Shown here piece by piece: positions 23,136 through 30,837 of a DNA stretch of 35,951 nucleotides (its first letter is position 1; each line of letters opens with the position of its first letter). The notes under the pieces were generated by a model. It was not told the origin of the DNA. It worked only from the letters and a program-made list of their open reading frames with translations, and made no database searches. The translations under genes were made by a program, and so were the position numbers. Origin of the DNA: Ruminococcaceae bacterium UBA2857 (GTDB lineage: Bacteria > Bacillota > Clostridia > Oscillospirales > Acutalibacteraceae); the NCBI GenBank assembly GCA_002350705.1, contig DEFH01000033.1:48673-84623 (forward strand), read 5' to 3'.

Positions 23136-24789
23136 ACAGGCTATTATCAACGCTTTTCAGAAAGCACAGTCTATCGGTCTGCTCTCCGCAGATGCAGAAA
23201 TCCCTGCTTTTACCATTGAAACACCGGCTGACCGTTCTCACGGTGATTTGGCGACCAATGCCGCTATGGTATCCGCAAGAGCTTTCCGTCTTGCTCCCCG
23301 AAAAATTGCCGAAATCATCACCGACAATATCGTGCTTGACAATACCCATCTCGGCAGATTTGAAATCGCCGGTCCCGGATTTATCAACTTCTTTTATGAC
23401 CGTTCTTTCTATACGTCCGTTCTCAAAGAAATCAAGTCTCAGGGAAAAGACTATGGCCGCTGCAATTACGGTGAGGGTAAAAAAGTACTCGTAGAGTTTG
23501 TTTCTGCCAACCCGACAGGTCCCATGCATATCGGTAATGCCCGTGGGGGTGCCTTGGGTGATACACTTGCAAGCGTTCTTGATGCCGCAGGCTATCAGGT
23601 GGCAAGGGAATTCTATGTCAACGATGCCGGCAATCAGATTGAAAAATTCGCCACTTCTCTGGAAATTCGCTATATGCAGCTTTATAAAGAAGGATATGAA
23701 CTTCCCGAAGATGCCTATCACGGTCAGGATATTATCGACCATGCCAAAAATTTTGCCGATATTAACGGTGACAAATATACGGAAACTTCTTCCGAGGAAA
23801 GAAGAAAGGCTCTGGTAGATTATGCTCTCCCCCTGAATATCGCAGGTCTGGAAAGAGACCTTCTCAAATACAGAATCCAATATGACAACTGGTTCAGGGA
23901 AAGCACTCTGCACAACAGCGGAGCAGTGAAAAATATTGTAGCTCTCCTCACAGAAAAAGGTCACACCTATGAGCAGGACGGTGCCGTATGGTTCAAAGCC
24001 ACCGCATTCGGGGCAGACAAAGATTTTGTACTGGTACGTTCCAACGGTCTGCCGACATACGTTGTGCCGGATATTGCCTATCATTACAACAAACTCGTTA
24101 CAAGAGGCTTTGACAAAGCGATTGATGTTCTCGGTGCCGACCATCACGGTTATGTACCGCGTCTGAAAGCTGCTTTGACGGCTCTCGGTGTAGACGCTTC
24201 CAAACTGGATGTCGTTCTGATGCAGATGGTATTCCTTCTCAAAGACGGCGAAAGAGTCAAGCTCTCCAAGAGAAGCGGAAAAGCGATCACTCTTGTCACA
24301 CTCCTTGATGAAATCCCGATTGATGCCGCAAGATTTTTCTTCAATCTCCGTGAATCCAATACTCCCCTTGAATTTGATTTGGATTTAGCGGTAGAAAAAT
24401 CCTCTCAGAATCCCGTTTACTATGTACAGTACGCTCACGCAAGAATTTGCAATATCCTGAAAGCCCTCGCTGAAAACGGTATCACTCCCACAGACTGCAC
24501 AGACGAACAGTATGCACTGCTGACGGCTCCCGAAGAAATCGAACTCATCAACAAACTCTCTGCCTTTACGGAAGAAATTATCACTTCCGCCAAAAACTAT
24601 GATCCGTCAAGAATCACACGCTATGTCTATGATGTGGCTACTCTGTTCCATAAATTCTACAATGCGTGTCACGTTAAAAATGACCATGCAGATTTGATGC
24701 AGGCTCGTCTGGCACTCTGCCTGGCTGTCAGAACGGTGATTGCCAATATTCTGGGGATGTTCAAAATCACCGCCCCCGAATCCATGTAA
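23101..24789 (+). CDS. argS: Arginyl-tRNA synthetase
   Basis: ArgS (562 aa) charges tRNA-Arg. It is a class I enzyme with VEFVSANPTGPMHIGNARGG (HIGH-type motif at residues 143-146), YVNDAGNQI, and VKLSKRSGK as the KMSKS counterpart. A C-terminal helical anticodon-binding domain ends in ...RTVIANILGMFKITAPESM. The N-terminal additional domain (about 1-110) is present. The start at 23101 follows AAGGAGG, located within the DUF1934 gene. No T-box leader is present, since the gene is internal to the operon. Confidence 0.97.
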   Translation: MSTAIQTINHLKQAIINAFQKAQSIGLLSADAEIPAFTIETPADRSHGDLATNAAMVSARAFRLAPRKIAEIITDNIVLDNTHLGRFEIAGPGFINFFYDRSFYTSVLKEIKSQGKDYGRCNYGEGKKVLVEFVSANPTGPMHIGNARGGALGDTLASVLDAAGYQVAREFYVNDAGNQIEKFATSLEIRYMQLYKEGYELPEDAYHGQDIIDHAKNFADINGDKYTETSSEERRKALVDYALPLNIAGLERDLLKYRIQYDNWFRESTLHNSGAVKNIVALLTEKGHTYEQDGAVWFKATAFGADKDFVLVRSNGLPTYVVPDIAYHYNKLVTRGFDKAIDVLGADHHGYVPRLKAALTALGVDASKLDVVLMQMVFLLKDGERVKLSKRSGKAITLVTLLDEIPIDAARFFFNLRESNTPLEFDLDLAVEKSSQNPVYYVQYAHARICNILKALAENGITPTDCTDEQYALLTAPEEIELINKLSAFTEEIITSAKNYDPSRITRYVYDVATLFHKFYNACHVKNDHADLMQARLALCLAVRTVIANILGMFKITAPESM

Positions 24790-24799
24790 GGAGCGGTCT

Positions 24800-25975
24800 A
24801 TGAAATTTCCGTATCGTCTGCCGTTTGTCATTGACGGAAAAGCCTCCTGCTGTGACATTACCAAAGACAATCCTGATGATGTGTGTGCGGAACATAGGAT
24901 TCTCTGTCAGCCTGCGTTGCTGATTTCCGCTAAACAGTCTTCTGTTGAAAACAAAGTGGATTCTCTTCTTTCTCCCACAGGCGACATCCGCCACAGCAGA
25001 CTGCGTGATCTGGGATTTGATGAGGATTTCAACCGCTTTATCACGGAACTGACCGCCATGTGTGTGAAAACAGGCGGTGAACATATTCCCACAGGCGGTG
25101 TCATCACTCACAAACAGACAGGAAGAATTGAATACAAAAGCCCTGCCTTTGAGGACTGCTATTTTTCGTATCTCGAAAAAATGGCTTTGTTAAAAGAGGG
25201 CGGTGCTCAATATATTCTTTTAAAAAATCACAAAAATCTGCTGCATATGCGTGCGGGTGTACTGGCTGCCAAAACTTCCAAACTGCCCGTATTCGTTGTC
25301 ATGGAAGTGGACGACGAGGGTAAAAATGAAGATGATACCGATTATATTGCGGCTCTTATCACCTTACAGGCACTGGGGGCGGCTGCCTTTGGCATTTACT
25401 GCAAAGATGGTATTTCTGCGGAAACCGCTCTCATCAAAAGGGCTTTCCCTCATGCAGAAATTCCTCTGATTGCTGTCATTGATTCCCTGGCCGACACCGA
25501 ACAGCAATTACAGGCTGTCATAGAAAACGGTGCTTCTGTCCTGATAGACATTGCCGACAACATTCAAAAACACAAAATTGTGTTTTTGAAGAGCCTGCCT
25601 GTCCGATACAGTCCCGACACCCTAAAAGACAGTTATGCTGCGGCTGCCGACAGAGAGGTTTTCTTTCTTTCCGACAGTCTGACTCTTTCCGAGCCGCTGT
25701 ATTGCAGCTACGGCATGGCAGATGAACTGATTGATCTGGATGACGAAAATATCAATGCCATTTATATTGAACTGACTTCCGCAGATGACGCTTCCTGTCT
25801 TGCCGACAATGCCGATATGACAAAGCTGCCCTTTGTGATTCATTCCAATGACGCCACTGCCATTGAAGCAGCCCTGCGATATTTTCAGGGCAGGCTCATC
25901 ATTGATACAAAATGTGATATTGACGAACCGAAACTTCTTGCACTTGCCCAAAAATACGGTGCCATACTTTATTAA
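24800..25975 (+). CDS. Degenerate homocysteine-methyltransferase/pterin-domain protein
   Basis: A 391-residue soluble protein. The middle (about 125-235) follows the homocysteine S-methyltransferase barrel of methionine synthase: YFSYLEKMALLKEGGAQYILLKNHKNLLHMRA, FVVMEVDDEGKNEDDTDYIAAL, LQALGAAAFGIYCKDG, IPLIAVIDS. The C-terminal part (about 290-391, IYIELTSADDASCLADNADM ... LIIDTKCDIDEPKLLALAQKYGA) resembles the pterin-binding barrel. The zinc-ligand GGCCG motif and the N-terminal GAxGT motif are absent, so methyl transfer to homocysteine is unlikely; it may bind a folate or be a regulator. This is a memory-based pattern match of moderate strength. It is co-transcribed with argS, ten bases away, with AAGGAG before the ATG. 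Confidence 0.65.
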   Translation: MKFPYRLPFVIDGKASCCDITKDNPDDVCAEHRILCQPALLISAKQSSVENKVDSLLSPTGDIRHSRLRDLGFDEDFNRFITELTAMCVKTGGEHIPTGGVITHKQTGRIEYKSPAFEDCYFSYLEKMALLKEGGAQYILLKNHKNLLHMRAGVLAAKTSKLPVFVVMEVDDEGKNEDDTDYIAALITLQALGAAAFGIYCKDGISAETALIKRAFPHAEIPLIAVIDSLADTEQQLQAVIENGASVLIDIADNIQKHKIVFLKSLPVRYSPDTLKDSYAAAADREVFFLSDSLTLSEPLYCSYGMADELIDLDDENINAIYIELTSADDASCLADNADMTKLPFVIHSNDATAIEAALRYFQGRLIIDTKCDIDEPKLLALAQKYGAILY

Positions 25976-25993
25976 AAAAGGAGGTTTTTCCCC

Positions 25994-26317
25994 ATGAAAA
26001 ATAAGCCGTTTCTGATTTCCGGTCTGATTTTCGGACTGATTGGCATTGCTCTTCTGATAACGGCCGGTGTTTCCTTTATCATGAACTCTGCGGATGTTGT
26101 CAAGGCTCTGGCATCTTTGCTGCACCAGTCCACCGACACCATCACCAATGCCACCATTGCACAGTTGGGATTCATCTTTATGATTCCCGCCTTCATCTTC
26201 TGCTACAAGTCATTTGCGGATACCGAAGATGAGGCTGATGCCATTGTCTCCGTACAGACAGTGGAACATACAGAGACACCTTCTCCCGTGACAGAAACCG
26301 CTGCAATTCAGAAATAA
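25994..26317 (+). CDS. Small two-span membrane protein
   Basis: 107 residues with AAAAAGGAGG before the ATG. Two hydrophobic spans are evident (about 7-30, LISGLIFGLIGIALLITAGVSFI, and 55-70, IAQLGFIFMIPAFIFCY), separated by a polar loop (NSADVVKALASLLHQSTDTI). The tail is acidic and Thr/Glu-rich. No known family is recognised. It closes the ddl operon, 18 bases after the previous gene. No terminator follows before the next promoter at 26325. Confidence 0.8.
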   Translation: MKNKPFLISGLIFGLIGIALLITAGVSFIMNSADVVKALASLLHQSTDTITNATIAQLGFIFMIPAFIFCYKSFADTEDEADAIVSVQTVEHTETPSPVTETAAIQK

Positions 26318-26324
26318 CACAGAC

Positions 26325-26353
26325 TTGACAAATGACAAAACGCTCTTTATAAT
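26325..26353 (+). promoter_or_regulatory. Perfect consensus sigma-A promoter of the 63-aa gene
   Basis: TTGACA (26325-26330), a 17-bp spacer and TATAAT (26348-26353): full match to the consensus at all 12 positions, the best promoter in the window. The leader is about 30 bases. Confidence 0.93.
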
Positions 26354-26389
26354 ATCTTTTATAACATATTTTGAAAAGAGGTTTTGTAT

Positions 26390-26581
26390 ATGGAAAAATT
26401 TGTCCCCTTTGAGAAACTCTCAAAGAAACAGCAGAAAGCACTCAACAAAGCAAAACGCACTCTCTGGAAAACAAACCCTGTTACCAGATGCACCAAAAAT
26501 CAAAAAATTTATAACAGAAAGAAACTCCGTTCCAAAGACCAGATGTCTTTTGAAAACGGAGCTTCTTTTTTTGCTTCATGA
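26390..26581 (+). CDS. Small basic protein with an in-frame terminator (possible ArfA/BrfA-like rescue factor)
   Basis: 63 codons; ATG 26390 follows AAAAGAGG at good spacing. The N-terminal half (EKFVPFEKLSKKQQKALNKA) looks helical; the second half is rich in Lys, Arg, Asn and Gln with NPVTRCTKNQKIYNRKKLR. I recall similar small proteins in many clostridia (NPVTR...YNRKK) with no known role. An intrinsic terminator (stem 26525-26561, T-run 26566-26572) lies inside the frame, before the TGA at 26579. Most transcripts should therefore end within codons 60-61 with no stop. E. coli ArfA and B. subtilis BrfA are encoded in the same way and carry a similar basic motif. The functional link is inference. 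Confidence 0.72.
   Translation: MEKFVPFEKLSKKQQKALNKAKRTLWKTNPVTRCTKNQKIYNRKKLRSKDQMSFENGASFFAS
26525..26572 (+). terminator. Intrinsic terminator inside the 63-codon gene
   Basis: The outer stem CTCCGTT/AACGGAG (26525-26531 with 26555-26561) and inner stem AAAGAC/GTCTTT (26534-26539 with 26545-26550), loop CAGAT, are followed by CTTC and seven T. The stop codon of the gene starts seven bases after the T-run. Confidence 0.82.
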
Positions 26582-26642
26582 ATAAAACACATAAAAACCG
26601 TTCATATTCCTTATATCACATCAAAAAGGACGGTACATAGTT

Positions 26643-27239
26643 ATGAAACTTTTTGTAAAAGCGGTTTTATGCGGATTTTTTCTCACCTGTCTGCTCTCCA
26701 TGACAGGCTTTTGCAGTGTATGCGAAAATTTGCAGAATGATGTGTTTCGTCTGCACATCCTCGCCAACTCCGACACCATTCAGGATCAACAGCTCAAATT
26801 AAAGGTACGTGATGGTCTTTTAGACTACACCGTACAATTATTCCAAAACTGCCGCACCCGTGACGAAGCCGTATCCGCCGCCAAAAACAATACGGACAAG
26901 CTTCGTGATTATGCACAGGAGCTTGTCCGTCGGAACGGTTATGATTATCCGGTAGATGCCTATGTCACCAGCATGAGCTTTGACACCCGCATTTATGAAA
27001 ACTTTACCATGCCTGCCGGCACTTATGAGACTCTCCGCATTGTCATCGGACAGGGAAACGGACATAACTGGTGGTGTGTGCTGTATCCTGCCCTGTGTAT
27101 TCCTGCCGCACAGGACAACTCTCTCGGCACTGTCCTCGACAGCAATGAAGCAGATGTCATTACCAACACCGACAAATATGAGGTAAAATTCAAATTTGTA
27201 GAAATTTTACAAAATATTTGCTCTTTCTTTCAGCAATAG
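26643..27239 (+). CDS. spoIIR: Stage II sporulation protein R
   Basis: SpoIIR (198 aa) is a secreted signalling protein made in the forespore that triggers processing of pro-sigma-E in the mother cell through SpoIIGA. The hallmark FRLHILANSDTIQDQQLKLKVRD (about residues 35-57) and YETLRIVIGQGNGHNWWCVLYPALC are present, preceded by a signal peptide (VLCGFFLTCLLSMTGFCSV). AAAAAGGACGG precedes the ATG. No convincing sigma-F box was identified in the short upstream gap. The stop is only four bases from that of the convergent GGDEF gene, with no terminator between. The gene implies a spore-forming ancestry. Confidence 0.93.
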   Translation: MKLFVKAVLCGFFLTCLLSMTGFCSVCENLQNDVFRLHILANSDTIQDQQLKLKVRDGLLDYTVQLFQNCRTRDEAVSAAKNNTDKLRDYAQELVRRNGYDYPVDAYVTSMSFDTRIYENFTMPAGTYETLRIVIGQGNGHNWWCVLYPALCIPAAQDNSLGTVLDSNEADVITNTDKYEVKFKFVEILQNICSFFQQ

Positions 27240-27243
27240 AACT

Positions 27244-30200
27244 TTATTCATTGTTCCAGACGCTGTAATTGGATTTCTGATTCTTTTTAACGTCATACAG
27301 TTTCGTATCGGCGTGTTTCAGAGCCACATTCATCGAATCCTGATTGTAGCTGTCCTCATAGGCAATACCAATCGAACATGACACACGATGATTTTCGGGA
27401 ATATCAATTTGTTCCTGAACGGCTGCCTGTATTTCGGGAATAAAGTGATGACTTTTGTCAATTTCCCGATAGATTGCCTTTGCCAGTTCAATGCCCTCTT
27501 TAACGGTATGATCCGGCATGACAATCAAAAATTCATCTCCGCCATACCTTACAATGTAGCCTTGGTCTCTGACAACACGCTCAAACATTCTCGAAAAGGC
27601 AATCAGGATTTCATCTCCCACATCATGTCCAAAGGTATCGTTACAGAATTTGAAATTATCCAAATCAATGTACAGCAGCGTGAAACACCTATCGACACGT
27701 TTGCCCTTCTGTACCAAAGCCGCATAATCATCAATTTTCTTGGTGAAGCCCTGTCTGTTGAGCAGACCTGTCAGCAGGTCTGTGACCGCACTTTGCTGAA
27801 GTTTTTTATTCATCTGACTGATTTCGTCACGGGCTTTCAGACGATACAGGGTATCTGTCATCTGACGGAGGGCGAATTTGAAGATTGTCAAATCATTTCT
27901 GTCAAGGAAAATGATACCGCCCGTCATATTTTCATGCAGTTCAATTGACGCAATCATAAAACTGGTCAGTTCATCCCCCTGTGAAAGCGGCACACACGCA
28001 AATGATACAATATTGTTGATGCCAAACAGAGATAATATCGCACCGTATTCATAAAATTCCCTCTCGAAACGGGAAGCAACCACTTCTTTTTTATGCTTGG
28101 TAAAATAAGAGGCTACATCTTCCAGCGTTTCCTCCTGAATCTCCAGTTCACTGCTGTTATAGCGAATGACGGGTTTTCTGTCCACAATCTCCACATAGAT
28201 AATGCTGTCAATATTATAGTTGTTCTGCATGGTCACCATGGAATTTTCAATAATATCACGCACCGTAGAATTTTCCTTGTTCAGAAGTTCCTGCCATGCG
28301 ACAAGGAAATCAATACCCTTTGTTTTGTCAGCCAGCATCATTTTCATTTCGGAATACTGTGCCAATTCTTCGATCTGATACTTGTCCACTGTTTTCAGCG
28401 GAAGCGGAATATGTTTCGGAATCAGCGTTTGTTTGTGAAGCTTTGCAAACAGCATTTCTTCTTTGTGCTTGTAGCCGTTCTTATTGCAGAATTCCATACA
28501 GCTTTCCAGAATATTCTTTGCCATTTGGGGCTTGTTCTGAAGCTGATAAAGCTCCGCCTGCTCTGCCGCAAACATCGCATACACGAAAAACAGCAGTCCT
28601 TCACTGCGAAACATATGATATTTTGCCCGGTCAAAATATTTCTGTGCTTTTTCGATGCTATCGGACTTTTCCAGTAATCCGCTTACAAAATAATAGAAGA
28701 ACATATCGTCATCCCAAAGGAAAAATCTGTTTTCATCATCGGAATGAATGATATGATAAATCACTCTTTCCATCTTGTTGAGATAGAAATGGGCATTGTA
28801 TTCGATTCCCATTTTATAGCTGCAATAGACGATCATACCGTACAGCTTGGACATATTGCAGACTCTCATTCTCTGGTACTTGATGGATCGCAGCAGCTTG
28901 ATACAGTAAATCAGATAATTGTAAGCCGTATCGAAATTATCGGCAAGAATCGCATTCGTTGCCATATTATAAAGTGTTTCTGCCACATAGTATGTATTTT
29001 TCTGCTGATAGAACAAATCCAGTGCCTTATTGAAATATTCATTGGCAATCACAAACTGTTCACTGACAATTCTGTTGAAACCCAGTCCGTTGTAAATAGA
29101 TGCCTCTTCAAAAAAGTTATTCTGTCCTTCGATAATTTCAAGACACTTTTTATAATAATAGTCCACATAGGCAAAACAGCCATATCCCTGAGCCAGAAAA
29201 ACATTTTTCATCCATGCCGCAATGATCAGCCGTTCATTCTTGAGCATTTTGGCGATGGACATTGCTTTTTTAAAGCTTTCCTGTTCCTCGCATTTGACAG
29301 CGTCATCCACAAAGTTTTCCTTGGCGTTGCAGCAGCCGAAAAACAGCACGTGGGCAAGATGATTATACATTTTATATTCAAATGCTTTTTCGATAAATTC
29401 GTCCAGTTCTTCTCCTTCGACCGTTCTGTCCCATCGGTAAGAGTTGTTAAAGCCGTCCAGCTTGCAGATATATTTCAGCAGCTGTGAAGAAAAAATATAG
29501 CGATCGGAACCGCTTTTCTGAGCGATCTTCATACATTTCTCGGAATTTTTCTTGGCAAGGTTCGGCTGTCCCCCGTACACCTCGCACAGTGTCAGCAGAT
29601 AGTGATAACGGAAAGTATAAAGCATATTGGGATGTTTGTTGTTGACATTTTTCAGCTTGTCACACATCATCAAAGAAGTAGTGATATTCATATCATACAG
29701 TGCCGCCGTTGCATAAAGCGTATAGAATTTTGCTCTGCTTTTGGCACTCAGATTCACTTTTTCGGTAATGATTTTTGTATGCACGGTTTTGAGGTAATGC
29801 ATTGCCTGTTTGATGGCAAGCGTCTGCACCATATTATTGATGAGTACCAGATATTGCTGAAAATCGGAAATCACAGGCTCAAAGCTCTCCGTAATATTGG
29901 CAGAAGTCTGGGCATCCTGCATATTCCAGTCCAGCATATAGTTCAGGTCTTCTATTTTACGGACAAGCATTGTCCACGTTTCAGCGGTATAGGAAGGAAC
30001 AGAATATGCTTCATTATAATTTGCCAACAGGGACAAATTCGTATAGGTTTTCTGTATAAACTGCAAAAGAAAATTCAGTGTGGAATTTTCGGCAAGATGC
30101 AGACGGTTCAGCACCAAAAGAAGCATATGTTTTTTTGAGATATAGGAAAAAATCTTTGCCAGAGAATCCGCAAACTGTTTTTTCTCATACTCTGTCTCAA

Positions 30201-30573
30201 CCACGATCACTTCTTCATCTCTCTGACACTCACCGGTCATAATATAACTTTGAATGGCGGAACGGCTCTGGTAATATACATCCGCCTTTTCCAGAAACTC
30301 CTCTACAGGCACCTTGTAATAAAATTTAAAATAAAGCTGCTTCACCCATCCCAAAAACGGCTCATATGCTTCCTGCATACGGCTGGCTCCGAATTCATGA
30401 TATAACAATTCAATTTTACTGCTGCTTTTGGAAACCGCTGTCTGTATATCCTCGACAGGAACATTCAAAGTATTGTAATGCTTTACGAAAAGAATATCGC
30501 TGTGTCGCTGCTCAAGACTGTGTACGAGAGAAGCAACAATTTTTCTGGTATATAACTGTGAACAAGACTCCAT
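27244..30573 (-). CDS. Large GGDEF protein: STAND-like ATPase remnant, TPR, GAF, diguanylate cyclase
   Basis: About 1109 residues, soluble, and probably a cytoplasmic sensor that makes cyclic di-GMP. Residues 1-220 resemble the ATPase part of MalT-type regulators (LLLVLNRLHLAENSTLNFLLQFI, like Walker B plus the LHWAD helix), but no P-loop is visible. Residues 250-740 are tetratricopeptide-like helices. Residues 770-930 look like a GAF domain (NYNIDSIIYVEIVDRK, FACVPLSQGDELTSFMIASIELHE). The GGDEF domain fills the end, with LTGLLNRQGF, DLDNFKFCNDTFGHDVGDEIL and an intact YGGDEF at about 1010. The RxxD inhibitory site is not evident (VVRD instead). The start is ATG 30573, since GGGGGT lies nine bases upstream; an ATG nine bases earlier is too close to it. 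Confidence 0.9.
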   Translation of the reverse strand: MESCSQLYTRKIVASLVHSLEQRHSDILFVKHYNTLNVPVEDIQTAVSKSSSKIELLYHEFGASRMQEAYEPFLGWVKQLYFKFYYKVPVEEFLEKADVYYQSRSAIQSYIMTGECQRDEEVIVVETEYEKKQFADSLAKIFSYISKKHMLLLVLNRLHLAENSTLNFLLQFIQKTYTNLSLLANYNEAYSVPSYTAETWTMLVRKIEDLNYMLDWNMQDAQTSANITESFEPVISDFQQYLVLINNMVQTLAIKQAMHYLKTVHTKIITEKVNLSAKSRAKFYTLYATAALYDMNITTSLMMCDKLKNVNNKHPNMLYTFRYHYLLTLCEVYGGQPNLAKKNSEKCMKIAQKSGSDRYIFSSQLLKYICKLDGFNNSYRWDRTVEGEELDEFIEKAFEYKMYNHLAHVLFFGCCNAKENFVDDAVKCEEQESFKKAMSIAKMLKNERLIIAAWMKNVFLAQGYGCFAYVDYYYKKCLEIIEGQNNFFEEASIYNGLGFNRIVSEQFVIANEYFNKALDLFYQQKNTYYVAETLYNMATNAILADNFDTAYNYLIYCIKLLRSIKYQRMRVCNMSKLYGMIVYCSYKMGIEYNAHFYLNKMERVIYHIIHSDDENRFFLWDDDMFFYYFVSGLLEKSDSIEKAQKYFDRAKYHMFRSEGLLFFVYAMFAAEQAELYQLQNKPQMAKNILESCMEFCNKNGYKHKEEMLFAKLHKQTLIPKHIPLPLKTVDKYQIEELAQYSEMKMMLADKTKGIDFLVAWQELLNKENSTVRDIIENSMVTMQNNYNIDSIIYVEIVDRKPVIRYNSSELEIQEETLEDVASYFTKHKKEVVASRFEREFYEYGAILSLFGINNIVSFACVPLSQGDELTSFMIASIELHENMTGGIIFLDRNDLTIFKFALRQMTDTLYRLKARDEISQMNKKLQQSAVTDLLTGLLNRQGFTKKIDDYAALVQKGKRVDRCFTLLYIDLDNFKFCNDTFGHDVGDEILIAFSRMFERVVRDQGYIVRYGGDEFLIVMPDHTVKEGIELAKAIYREIDKSHHFIPEIQAAVQEQIDIPENHRVSCSIGIAYEDSYNQDSMNVALKHADTKLYDVKKNQKSNYSVWNNE

Positions 30574-30599
30574 ATGATTCATACCCCCTGACAGTCTTT

Positions 30600-30628
30600 A
30601 TTATAGCAAAATCACTGTTATTTTTCAA
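30600..30628 (-). promoter_or_regulatory. Sigma-A promoter of the GGDEF gene
   Basis: Minus strand TTGAAA (30623-30628), 17 bp, TATAAT (30600-30605), about 27 bases before the start codon. Confidence 0.85.
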
Positions 30629-30726
30629 TATCCAAACGATTTTTTGGTTTCGGGTAAATTTTTCCCCTATTCTATTTATATTATCACAGGAAGCATTGGT
30701 AAAATTCATATTTCTGTTAATTTTGT

Positions 30727-30736
30727 TTGTACAAAT
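30727..30736. promoter_or_regulatory. Third TTGTACAAAT site
   Basis: Same decamer as at 11523 and 11588, located about 32 bp upstream of the -35 box of the plus-strand gene at 30838, in the intergenic region of a divergent pair. Confidence 0.35.
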
Positions 30737-30767
30737 TATGAACAAATCAATTTTTGCGTGTAAAAAC

Positions 30768-30796
30768 TTGACAGATATGCTGTGAAGTAATAAAAT
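30768..30796 (+). promoter_or_regulatory. Sigma-A promoter of the zinc-ribbon/TPR gene
   Basis: Perfect TTGACA (30768-30773), 17 bp, TAAAAT (30791-30796), 42 bases before the ATG. Confidence 0.82.
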
Positions 30797-30837
30797 ATAA
30801 GTTGAAAATTGTAAAAAAGCTCTAAAGGAGTGAGGAA

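Noticed and set aside
26582..26642. A sigma-F promoter for spoIIR
   Set aside because: Expected from the family, but no good match to the forespore consensus is visible in the short gap.
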